This document shows, piece by piece, positions 1 through 4,791 of a DNA stretch of 7,236 nt. A program made the translations under genes and the position numbers. The notes under the pieces are model-generated. The model did not search any database, was not told the origin of the DNA, and saw nothing but the letters and a program-made list of their open reading frames with translations. The first letter of the stretch is position 1; each line of letters starts with the position of its first letter. This DNA comes from Mycobacterium sp. Lineage in GTDB: Bacteria; Actinomycetota; Actinomycetes; Mycobacteriales; Mycobacteriaceae. The stretch is from contig VERS01000098.1 in NCBI GenBank assembly GCA_018882545.1, positions 1 to 7,236 of the forward strand, written 5' to 3'.

Positions 1-2
1 CG

Positions 3-275
3 TCGGCCGTGCCGCTGGCGGAGTCTGCGGCGGTGCCGCGGTCCGCACCAGGGCCGCCACCCCCGCGCCGGGCGACCGGCGGCGAGGCGGTCTCGGTTCG
101 GCTGGGTTATCCGGATGAGTTGCGTGACGCCGACCTCCGTGCGCTGGCGGCGATGGCACTGCCGGGGCTTGCGGCGATCGCCGGCATGACGGCCCTCGGC
201 GCACTGATCGGGTACCGCCAGGCGAAGGCCGGTTATGTCCTCCAGGCTGCCGGTGCGGGACGGTTCCTGCCATGA
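3..275 (+). CDS. C-terminal part of an unrecognised Ala/Pro-rich protein with a membrane segment (5' partial)
   Basis: The frame is open to the left edge, so the true start lies outside the window. The visible part begins with a low-complexity Ala/Pro/Ser stretch, a typical mycobacterial linker. It is followed by a short ordered region (SVRLGYPDELRDADLRALA) and one hydrophobic segment (roughly ALPGLAAIAGMTALGALIG) ending in a basic tail with GYRQAKAGY and a terminal GRFLP. I see one probable transmembrane helix near the C-terminus. I do not recognise the family. The stop (273-275) is 16 bp from the ATG of the metallopeptidase gene, whose ribosome binding site begins just after this stop. The genes are therefore probably co-transcribed, and this protein may be a third component of the same module. 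The GTG at position 9 is an in-frame codon, not necessarily a start. Confidence 0.6.
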   Translation, partial: SAVPLAESAAVPRSAPGPPPPRRATGGEAVSVRLGYPDELRDADLRALAAMALPGLAAIAGMTALGALIGYRQAKAGYVLQAAGAGRFLP

Positions 276-291
276 CCGGAAGGTGCCGGCG

Positions 292-783
292 ATGTCCGTT
301 GACCGGCGGGTGACTCAAGCCGTCAACGACGTCCTGGCGCTCGCGCCGCGTCGCGGCGAGGTGTCCCTGGCGCGTCTGGTCGCCGCTGTGGGGCAGAGCC
401 GGTCACGGCCCATCGAGGTCACCGCCGCCGAGCTGCCCCCCGGGGTCTCCGGTCAGTGGCGCCAGTTCACCGACCACGACGAGTTTCTGATTCAGGAGGG
501 ACTGCCCACCGTCGACCGAACTCTGGCACATGAACTGGGCCACCTCGTCCTCGGGCACGAAGGTGTGACGGTGACCGAACTTGCCCGTGAGACAGCCGAA
601 TTCGCCAGTGACGATCTGATCAGCTACATGCTCCACCAACGTACCGGCTGTATGGGACCGGGCGGCGAGGACGTCGAACAGCAGGCCGAGGACTTCGCTG
701 CGCTGCTGCTGCACCGCCTCGGCCGACTGCCCAGCGACCGATCCTCGATCTTCCAGGTTCGACTCGGTGAGGCGTTTGGTTGA
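292..783 (+). CDS. ImmA/IrrE-type HEXXH zinc metallopeptidase
   Basis: This 163-residue protein carries the zinc-protease signature HELGH at residues 80-84: His80 and His84 as ligands, Glu81 as catalytic base. Downstream, EQQAEDFAALLL (from Glu129) matches the E-x-x-A-x-x-F-A-x-x-L-L pattern of ImmA/IrrE (DUF955-type) peptidases, with Glu129 the likely third zinc ligand. There is no signal peptide or membrane segment, so it should be cytosolic. ImmA of ICEBs1 and IrrE/PprI of Deinococcus cleave XRE-type repressors; that is family knowledge, and the substrate here is unknown. I chose the ATG at 292 because GGAAGG lies 8 bp upstream (278-283); an in-frame ATG at 235 would overlap the previous gene. 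The stop TGA overlaps the TTG start of the next gene, which indicates translational coupling. espR, encoding an XRE-like regulator, lies about 1.1 kb away and is convergent. Confidence 0.82.
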   Translation: MSVDRRVTQAVNDVLALAPRRGEVSLARLVAAVGQSRSRPIEVTAAELPPGVSGQWRQFTDHDEFLIQEGLPTVDRTLAHELGHLVLGHEGVTVTELARETAEFASDDLISYMLHQRTGCMGPGGEDVEQQAEDFAALLLHRLGRLPSDRSSIFQVRLGEAFG

Positions 784-1877
784 TCGTCTGGATCATCGCC
801 GGTCTGCTGGGGATGGCGGCCGGGCTGCGGATCGGGTGGGCCCTGGTCAATCAGCAGTCGGTGGTCAGCACTGCGATGATCGTCGCGCTGGGCAGTCTGG
901 CCGCGGTGGCCGCCCTGAACTGGCCGCCGCTGGCCCTGCTGGTCAATACCGGGCTGGGTTGGCCGAACATCTCCGTCGGGTTGAGTCAGACGGCGCTGGT
1001 GGCCTCCGCGGCAGGCAGCTGCGTCATGATCACCTCGGTGGCTTCGGCGGCGCGCCAGGAGGTCACCAGGCGGGTGGCCACAGTTCAGTACTGCGTGGCG
1101 GCGGTGATCGCGGCGGTCACCCTGGCGCTGTTCCTGGGCGATGGACGCGAGGCGGAGATGTCACCCAAGGAGTACCTCGCCCACAACCTCGGGCTGCCCG
1201 GCGAGGCGTTGGAGTGGCTGATTCCGCTGCTGTACGTGCTGCTGGCCCTGACGGTGGTGATCTGGGTGGGCATGCGGCTATCCAGCGCCAGCCGTCGGGG
1301 TCGTGCCCTGCTGGTGTTCACCGCCGGCATCGTCCTGATCGTTGCGGCCAGCGGGTTTTTCCTGTCCCGTGCGGTGGGCGCTCCCCAGCAGGCCGGGGTC
1401 AGCACCGCGGTCACTCTGCTGTTGTGCGCGATGGCCGTCGTCGCGGCGGGCTCCTTGCTGCCCGCCGTCGAGGACTGGATAGGCGCCCGCCGCGAACTCA
1501 GGTTGGTCGAACCGCTGCGCCGGGAGATGGACCGCCGGCACCCCGGCATCGGGATCGGGGTGCGCCCGCGCGGACCGCTGGTATTCCGGGTGGCGGAGCG
1601 CCTGTCGCTGATCTCCGACGCTCTCTACCTGGAAAGCCTTCAGGCGCAAGAACACGGGCCCGCGCCCGATCCGCCGGTCGGTGTCAGCGTTGCCGAGCAG
1701 GCGAGTACCGTGGCCAGGTGGATCAGGGCCGGGAGTCCAGCTGGGGCGGGTATGCGCGGGTCGGCAGCCTTCCCGGGGCGCCGCTGGCTCAGTCAGCCGC
1801 CGGGTTGCTCAGACCGCGACTGGATATTGGAGATCGCTCGTCAGTACCGGTCGCTGGACCCGGCCGCCGGCCGCTGA
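780..1877 (+). CDS. Seven-TM membrane protein resembling the MAB_1171c family of putative transporters
   Basis: This 365-residue protein has about seven hydrophobic segments near residues 1-20, 30-53, 68-90, 100-119, 144-165, 177-197 and 207-228. A soluble, probably cytosolic C-terminal region of about 135 residues follows. That region contains ELRLVEPLRREM and LVFRVAERLSLISDALYLE, and ends with WILEIARQYRSL. The arrangement agrees with my recollection of the actinobacterial MAB_1171c family, which is often encoded beside XRE regulators and ImmA-like proteins; this is a memory-based assignment, not a search. Transport has not been shown for the family as far as I know. The TTG start at 780 overlaps the upstream stop (TTGA), with a GGTGAGG-like ribosome site about 8 bp before it; the ATG at 813 is an alternative that would truncate the first helix. 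The stop is 5 bp from the convergent espR stop. Confidence 0.75.
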   Translation: MIVWIIAGLLGMAAGLRIGWALVNQQSVVSTAMIVALGSLAAVAALNWPPLALLVNTGLGWPNISVGLSQTALVASAAGSCVMITSVASAARQEVTRRVATVQYCVAAVIAAVTLALFLGDGREAEMSPKEYLAHNLGLPGEALEWLIPLLYVLLALTVVIWVGMRLSSASRRGRALLVFTAGIVLIVAASGFFLSRAVGAPQQAGVSTAVTLLLCAMAVVAAGSLLPAVEDWIGARRELRLVEPLRREMDRRHPGIGIGVRPRGPLVFRVAERLSLISDALYLESLQAQEHGPAPDPPVGVSVAEQASTVARWIRAGSPAGAGMRGSAAFPGRRWLSQPPGCSDRDWILEIARQYRSLDPAAGR

Positions 1878-1882
1878 GGGCG

Positions 1883-2281
1883 TCAGGCGTCGAGCTGTTC
1901 CCGGCGACGCAACTCGTCGACCTTCTCCACAACGTCCTGCTGGGCCTCCGGGGACAGCCCGACGGTCCGCGAGGCGATTCGGCGGACGCCCTCGTCGCGC
2001 ATGTTGGCAAGCCAGGTCAGCTCTTTGTCGAGCTTCTCGTAGTAGGTGTCGTCGGTGAAGAACTCCGGCTTGATCCGGAAGAAGTTGGCCAGCGCCGTCA
2101 TCGTCGCCGCAGACGGGTTGGTGCGGTTACCCGAACGCAACTGGGACAGGTACGGCGCCGACATCGTGATCCCCTCGGCCTTGAGGGCGGCAATCACCTC
2201 TGCGGACGTGTGCGGACCCCGGCCTGGCGGGTACACCGTGTCGAACAACCGGTTAAGCCGCGCTGCGAAAGTGGTACTCAT
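1883..2281 (-). CDS. espR: EspR, nucleoid-associated XRE-like regulator
   Basis: The 132-residue product matches M. tuberculosis EspR (Rv3849) closely over its whole length. It starts MSTTFAARLNRLFDTVYPPG, and its DNA-binding helix-turn-helix includes ALKAEGITMSAPYLSQLRSG (residues 40-59). It then has FFRIKPEFFTDDTYYEKLDKEL and a C-terminal dimerisation helix ending LRRREQLDA. In M. tuberculosis EspR activates the espACD operon for ESX-1 and acts genome-wide as a nucleoid-associated protein whose dimer of dimers bridges distant sites. The ATG at 2281 is preceded by GGAGGT 6 bp upstream (2288-2293), which settles the start; a further seven in-frame codons upstream are non-coding. Its neighbour past the stop is a convergent ImmA-like/membrane-protein operon rather than the Rv3850 gene known in M. 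tuberculosis. The N-terminal recognition region is nearly identical, while the C-terminal half (LSPEAQQDVVEKVDE) differs more. Confidence 0.95.
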   Translation of the reverse strand: MSTTFAARLNRLFDTVYPPGRGPHTSAEVIAALKAEGITMSAPYLSQLRSGNRTNPSAATMTALANFFRIKPEFFTDDTYYEKLDKELTWLANMRDEGVRRIASRTVGLSPEAQQDVVEKVDELRRREQLDA

Positions 2282-2341
2282 CGGATGACCTCCAGGTATC
2301 AAATCCCGAACTTTAACGACCGTTTACCTTCTTTGCTGCCA

Positions 2342-2371
2342 AATGTACAACGCGATCGCTCGATCGACCAA
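2342..2371 (-). promoter_or_regulatory. Candidate espR promoter
   Basis: On the minus strand TTGGTC (2366-2371) and TACATT (2342-2347, fitting the mycobacterial TANNNT -10) are separated by 18 bp, predicting a leader of roughly 50-55 nt. Two abutting 8-bp palindromes, GCGATCGC (2352-2359) and TCGATCGA (2360-2367), fill the spacer. A second TANNNT match, TAAAGT at 2310-2315, lies closer to the gene but has no good -35. Confidence 0.4.
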
Positions 2372-2481
2372 GTGCAAACTCCGAAATGTGTCCGAAAATA
2401 GTGATCGCCGTGCGGTGTCACGGACTTGCCTAGGTTGCGCGAGTCGCAGGTCGGGGCCGCTAAAATGCCCCACTGCTACTG

Positions 2482-2495
2482 ATAAGGCCGCTTAT
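2482..2495. repeat. Short dyad ATAAG-N4-CTTAT
   Basis: A perfect 5-bp inverted repeat with a 4-bp centre (GCCG) in the espR upstream region. It could be an operator or a small RNA stem; there is no direct evidence of function. Confidence 0.35.
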
Positions 2496-2518
2496 GGTTC
2501 CAGCGGACTGGTTAGCCA

Positions 2519-2570
2519 AGTTGCCGACGCACAGAACCCGGGAACCCGACCCACGAGGCCTTCGGCAACT
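2519..2570. repeat. 9-bp perfect inverted repeat with 34-nt loop
   Basis: AGTTGCCGA at 2519-2527 is repeated inverted as TCGGCAACT at 2562-2570. The loop contains GAACCCGGGAACCCGACCC, itself internally repetitive. No T-run follows on either strand, so it does not look like an intrinsic terminator. It could be the stem of a structured leader or small RNA, or a remnant of a lost insertion. Confidence 0.4.
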
Positions 2571-2673
2571 ACCTGCGGGCTGGGAATTAAGTTTGCGGTA
2601 CCCCCGGTATCAATTTGCTGGATACTCAGGAAATGTTCAGGGTGCACTCAGGTTGCGGGAGCCCGGATCGCCG

Positions 2674-3216
2674 TCAGGCGGCGAGCAACATCGCCAGGAT
2701 GGCGGTGTCGGGATGGCTGATGGGATCGACACCAACCCGGCTGACCATATTGGTCACCGTCCCGTCGGCTTCGGCCTCCACCCAGGCGGCGCGGTGTTCC
2801 AAGCCCAGGTGCGGCAATCCGGGCAGCAATACACAACCCGAGGCGGCCCCCGAACACTCCGGCAGCGACGGGGTGGTCTCAGAAGGTGGATGCAGCATCA
2901 TCAGGGCCGGCGGCTGTCGACTGGCGAAATGGCCGGGCCCGACGGCCGATTCGCCGACCACCGTGCCTTCGGCCATGACAAGGCCGACGGTGCCCGGCTG
3001 GGCCTTCTCCGGCAGCTCCTCGCGAACGCCGAAAATCGTTGTGGTGGAGAGCAACCCGGGAAGTGAAGCGACACGCACCGCCATGATCAGAAGTTGCGCC
3101 CACTCTTTCGTCGAGTCCGGCCAGCGCCCGGACACCACAAAGCCTTTCAACGAACCGCGGGCATGGAAGGGGGCGATCTCGATGGGGCGCCCTGCATTCC
3201 ATCTCGGTTCGTCCAT
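2674..3216 (-). CDS. Conserved mycobacterial protein of unknown function (Rv3847-like)
   Basis: This 180-residue soluble protein begins MDEPRWNAGRPIEIAPFHAR and lies immediately downstream of sodA on the same strand. That is the position of Rv3847 (about 177 residues) in M. tuberculosis, and I assign it mainly on position, size and general resemblance. There is no signal peptide, no strong membrane helix and no catalytic motif I can name. The middle contains LKGFVVSGRWPDSTKEWAQLLIMAVRVASLPG, given here only as a landmark for residues 23-54. The C-terminal half contains WVEAEADGTVTNMVSRVGVD, reading like a beta-rich fold. The ATG at 3216 follows GGAGG (3221-3225) with a short 4-bp spacing. The minus frame extends further upstream into sodA, but that part overlaps sodA in another frame and is not coding. 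The gap to sodA is 113 bp and contains a possible separate promoter. Confidence 0.75.
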   Translation of the reverse strand: MDEPRWNAGRPIEIAPFHARGSLKGFVVSGRWPDSTKEWAQLLIMAVRVASLPGLLSTTTIFGVREELPEKAQPGTVGLVMAEGTVVGESAVGPGHFASRQPPALMMLHPPSETTPSLPECSGAASGCVLLPGLPHLGLEHRAAWVEAEADGTVTNMVSRVGVDPISHPDTAILAMLLAA

Positions 3217-3242
3217 TTCGCCTCCGCGACGTCGGTCGCCCA

Positions 3243-3306
3243 ACACTATGGGGCACAACATCATCGGCCACGGACTTGCTAGCAGACAAGAGGACCTGAG
3301 TGCTAA
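3243..3306 (-). promoter_or_regulatory. Possible promoter and CIRCE-like element upstream of the Rv3847-like gene
   Basis: On the minus strand TAGTGT (3243-3248) fits the TANNNT -10 pattern about 27 bp before the ATG, with no clear -35. Upstream, TTAGCACTC (3298-3306) is identical to the left half of the HrcA-binding CIRCE element. GTCTGCTAG (3279-3287) resembles its right half at 6 of 9 positions, but the spacer is 10 bp instead of the usual 9. Function is inferred only. Confidence 0.25.
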
Positions 3307-3329
3307 CGCATTCGTGATCGTGCGGTCAG

Positions 3330-3953
3330 TCAGCCGAAGATGAGGCCCTTGGTCTTGGAGATGGCGCCGGAGTAGCGGTTCTGCACGTCCTCCCAGTTGA
3401 CGACGTTCCAGAACGCCTTGACGTAATCGGCCTTGACGTTCTTGTACTGCAGATAGAACGCGTGCTCCCACATGTCGACCTGGAGCAGCGGGATTATGCC
3501 GAGGGGCACATTGGCCTGCTGGTCATACAGCTGGAAGGTCAGCAACCGGTCCCCCAGGCTGTCATAGCCCAGCACCGCCCAGCCGGAGCCCTGCAGGCCG
3601 TTGGCGGCCGCGGTGAACTGGGCTTGGAACTTGTCGAAGGATCCGAACGCGTCGTCGATGGCGGCGGCAAGGTCGCCGGTGGGCTTGTCACCTCCGTCGG
3701 GCGAAAGGTTCTTCCACCAGATGGAGTGGTTCACGTGGCCGCCGAGATGGAAGGCCAGATTCTTCTCATTGAGGAAGATCGCGGCGTGATCGCCGGTGGA
3801 CCGGGCCTCCTCGAGCTTGGCGACGGCAGCGTTGACTCCCGCGACGTAGGCGGCATGGTGCTTGCTGTGGTGGATTTCGTTGATCTGGCCGGAGATATGC
3901 GGCTCCAAGGCGCCGTAGTCCCAATCCAGTTCGGGCAGGGTGTATTCAGCCAC
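3330..3953 (-). CDS. sodA: Superoxide dismutase (Mn/Fe family), SodA
   Basis: This 207-residue enzyme, the same length as M. tuberculosis SodA, converts superoxide to oxygen and hydrogen peroxide. It is nearly colinear with Rv3846, from [20 protein letters not shown] to the identical C-terminus TKGLIFG. All four metal ligands are present: His28, His76, Asp160 and His164 (the last two in DMWEHAFY). Residue 145 is Gln (YDQQ), whereas M. tuberculosis FeSOD has His; M. leprae MnSOD has Gln here, so manganese is a reasonable guess for this enzyme. There is no signal peptide, as in mycobacterial SodA proteins, which are exported by the SecA2 route. The start is GTG at 3953 with a GGAAGG ribosome site 6 bp upstream (3960-3965). 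A 193-bp leader separates it from the 49-residue membrane protein gene on the same strand. Confidence 0.97.
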   Translation of the reverse strand: MAEYTLPELDWDYGALEPHISGQINEIHHSKHHAAYVAGVNAAVAKLEEARSTGDHAAIFLNEKNLAFHLGGHVNHSIWWKNLSPDGGDKPTGDLAAAIDDAFGSFDKFQAQFTAAANGLQGSGWAVLGYDSLGDRLLTFQLYDQQANVPLGIIPLLQVDMWEHAFYLQYKNVKADYVKAFWNVVNWEDVQNRYSGAISKTKGLIFG

Positions 3954-3968
3954 GCGATTCCTTCCTCT

Positions 3969-3994
3969 CAGTGCTGGCCAGTGTCCAGTGCTGG
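3969..3994. repeat. CAGTG repeats just upstream of the sodA ribosome site
   Basis: CAGTGCTGG occurs twice as a 9-bp direct repeat (3969-3977, 3986-3994), with a third CAGTG at 3979-3983. The self-complementary CTGGCCAG (3974-3981) bridges them. Read as sodA leader RNA (minus strand), this can form alternative short hairpins immediately before the ribosome site, so it may affect translation; it could also be a chance micro-duplication. Confidence 0.4.
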
Positions 3995-4095
3995 TCTGCG
4001 TCCGGTGCGGTTTGAGCTGTGGTCAAGCGATGTCGGTGCAAGCGGACCATGCGGGGTCAACCTTGCTCTACAGATAGCACGCGCCGCAAGGACGG

Positions 4096-4109
4096 CGCCG
4101 CCGGCGGCG
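4096..4109. repeat. 14-bp perfect GC palindrome in the sodA upstream region
   Basis: CGCCGCCGGCGGCG is a perfect palindrome lying between the 49-residue gene stop and sodA. It would give a short GC hairpin in the transcript, with no T-run after it. It might attenuate read-through into sodA, but GC-rich palindromes also arise by chance at this base composition. Confidence 0.3.
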
Positions 4110-4146
4110 GAATCCGGGTCGCGTCGTGCAGGAAAACGCCAGCGGT

Positions 4147-4296
4147 TCAGACCAGGATGAGCAGGGCCAGACCTGCCAGCAGGACCACCAAGATGGCCGC
4201 CGCGCGCAGTGCGGCGATGCGGTAGGACCGAGCCGACATCGGGGCTGACCACGGCGACATCCGAGCGGAATATCGGGGATCCAGGGGTGCGGTCAC
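4147..4296 (-). CDS. Small single-pass membrane protein, 49 residues, upstream of sodA
   Basis: A short frame encodes a Pro/Ser/Arg-rich N-terminal half (TAPLDPRYSARMSPWSAP), then a basic SARSYRIAALR segment, then an uninterrupted hydrophobic helix (AAAILVVLLAGLALLILV) to the stop. This gives one C-terminal transmembrane helix with arginines just before it, predicting an N-in tail-anchored topology. The GTG at 4296 is preceded by GGGAGGG (4301-4307), a strong ribosome site at 4-5 bp. An ATG at 4300 in another frame could use the same site, but its 110-residue product is low-complexity Arg/Pro/Gly and runs across the sodA leader, so I prefer the GTG frame. It lies 193 bp before sodA on the same strand and downstream of a good promoter. 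I know no function for it; a membrane helix this clean is unlikely by chance. Confidence 0.65.
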   Translation of the reverse strand: MTAPLDPRYSARMSPWSAPMSARSYRIAALRAAAILVVLLAGLALLILV

Positions 4297-4368
4297 CCAT
4301 CCCTCCCAAGCTCAGTTCCCACGTCCGACCCCCTCGTGCACTCCGGTACCCGCGTTGGCGGTTGCGGA

Positions 4369-4398
4369 GATCATAGGGGCCTGTTCCCGGCGTGTCGA
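4369..4398 (-). promoter_or_regulatory. Sigma70-like promoter directed toward the 49-residue gene and sodA
   Basis: On the minus strand TCGACA (4393-4398, one mismatch to TTGACA) and TATGAT (4369-4374, one mismatch to TATAAT) are 18 bp apart. This is the best promoter match I found in the window. Transcription would begin near 4362, giving about a 66-nt leader before the GTG at 4296, and could continue into sodA. Confidence 0.55.
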
Positions 4399-4495
4399 TC
4401 GGCGCGTCGCCCGGAAGATGAAGCCCGTTAGCGGGTCAAGGTACTTCGCTCGCTCCGCCGGGAGGCTGTTGATCACCATGCCGGGCTGTCGGGGG

Positions 4496-4595
4496 TTATC
4501 CACAGGAGGGCCGGTCGCGCCGGCTCAATTTGCCCGCTCAATCCGGATCGATCTGGGCCAGCGGGTGTGGATAACCCTGTGGAAACTGTGGATAG
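4496..4595. promoter_or_regulatory. Cluster of four DnaA-box-like 9-mers
   Basis: TTATCCACA at 4496-4504 and its exact inverse TGTGGATAA at 4566-4574 are perfect matches to the classical DnaA box. They are followed in the same orientation by TGTGGAAAC (4578-4586) and TGTGGATAG (4587-4595), each differing slightly. The last three occupy only 30 bp. Neighbouring genes show this is not the dnaA-dnaN origin, so it may be a DnaA titration or reactivation site, or a DnaA-controlled promoter region. Confidence 0.6.
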
Positions 4596-4630
4596 CTCAG
4601 TATTGCTGCCACAACCCGCGGTCCATTCCT

Positions 4631-4670
4631 GCACTGTGTGCCGCAATAGTTTCCTTCCGGCACTACGTGC
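4631..4670. repeat. Pair of GCAC-N3-GTGC dyads
   Basis: GCAC-TGT-GTGC (4631-4641) and GCAC-TAC-GTGC (4660-4670) share the same arms and the same 3-bp centre length, and are 29 bp apart. The second extends to 5-bp arms (GGCAC/GTGCC). Two equal dyads look like operator sites for a dimeric repressor; no cognate regulator is evident. Confidence 0.4.
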
Positions 4671-4709
4671 CCGCGGTAATTCCGGCCACGGCAACGTTTC
4701 GCTCGGGAA

Positions 4710-4723
4710 TGTCTGCGCAGACA
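4710..4723. repeat. 14-bp perfect palindrome
   Basis: TGTCTGCGCAGACA is fully self-complementary. It lies 82 bp upstream of the DUF4328 gene start, 7 bp from the next palindrome, and is a plausible operator. Confidence 0.5.
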
Positions 4724-4730
4724 CTTGTTC

Positions 4731-4746
4731 GGACACCGCGGTGTCC
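4731..4746. repeat. 16-bp perfect palindrome
   Basis: GGACACCGCGGTGTCC is fully self-complementary with no mismatch, the longest perfect palindrome I found in the window. Its centre lies about 22 bp (two helical turns) from that of the preceding 14-bp palindrome, so proteins bound to both would sit on the same DNA face. Confidence 0.55.
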
Positions 4747-4748
4747 TC

Positions 4749-4786
4749 GGCGGACGTGTTCGCCTCGGTCCGGTCGAACGTCCGCC
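4749..4786. repeat. 9-bp inverted repeat with 20-bp centre, abutting the DUF4328 promoter
   Basis: GGCGGACGT (4749-4757) is repeated inverted as ACGTCCGCC (4778-4786). The right arm ends 5 bp before the predicted -10, so a protein bound there would cover the -35 region. Confidence 0.45.
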
Positions 4787-4791
4787 TCGTT

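Larger units (their letters stand above)
2282..2673. other. espR upstream intergenic region, relatively AT-rich
   Basis: I see no convincing gene in these 392 bp. In M. tuberculosis, Rv3848 lies between Rv3847 and espR, so this stretch takes its place without visible remnants. It contains, for espR on the minus strand, a GGAGGT ribosome site, a candidate promoter at 2342-2371, and TTTGC cores at 2332, 2372 (reverse), 2592 and 2614. It also holds the dyads ATAAG-GCCG-CTTAT (2482-2495) and AGTTGCCGA/TCGGCAACT (2519-2570). The plus-strand frames that cross it continue antisense through the Rv3847-like gene and look like chance frames. Confidence 0.6.

Noticed and set aside
767..2401. Plus-strand 544-residue open frame
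   Set aside because: It runs out of frame through the membrane-protein gene and antisense through espR; its Arg/Gly-rich composition is typical of a shadow frame in high-GC DNA.
2295..2613. GGTATCAA direct repeat (2295-2302 and 2606-2613)
   Set aside because: Only two 8-bp copies 311 bp apart with no further structure; likely chance, and too weak to call an attachment site.
2494..3343. Plus-strand frames of 190 and 242 residues antisense to the Rv3847-like gene
   Set aside because: The products have no recognisable domains. The minus-strand gene has a proper start, a ribosome site and a syntenic position.
3462..4160. Plus-strand 232-residue frame antisense to sodA
   Set aside because: It mirrors sodA codons and has no family resemblance; sodA is unambiguous on the other strand.
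3968..4309. Minus-strand 113-residue frame (ATG 4300/4309) upstream of sodA
   Set aside because: The product is low-complexity Arg/Pro/Gly. The shared ribosome site is better used by the GTG 4296 frame, which encodes a clean membrane helix.
4312..4503. Minus-strand 63-codon frame starting at a GTG inside a DnaA box
   Set aside because: No ribosome site precedes the GTG or the internal ATG at 4479, the frame contains the best promoter of the region, and the product resembles no family I know. Conservation data could reopen it.
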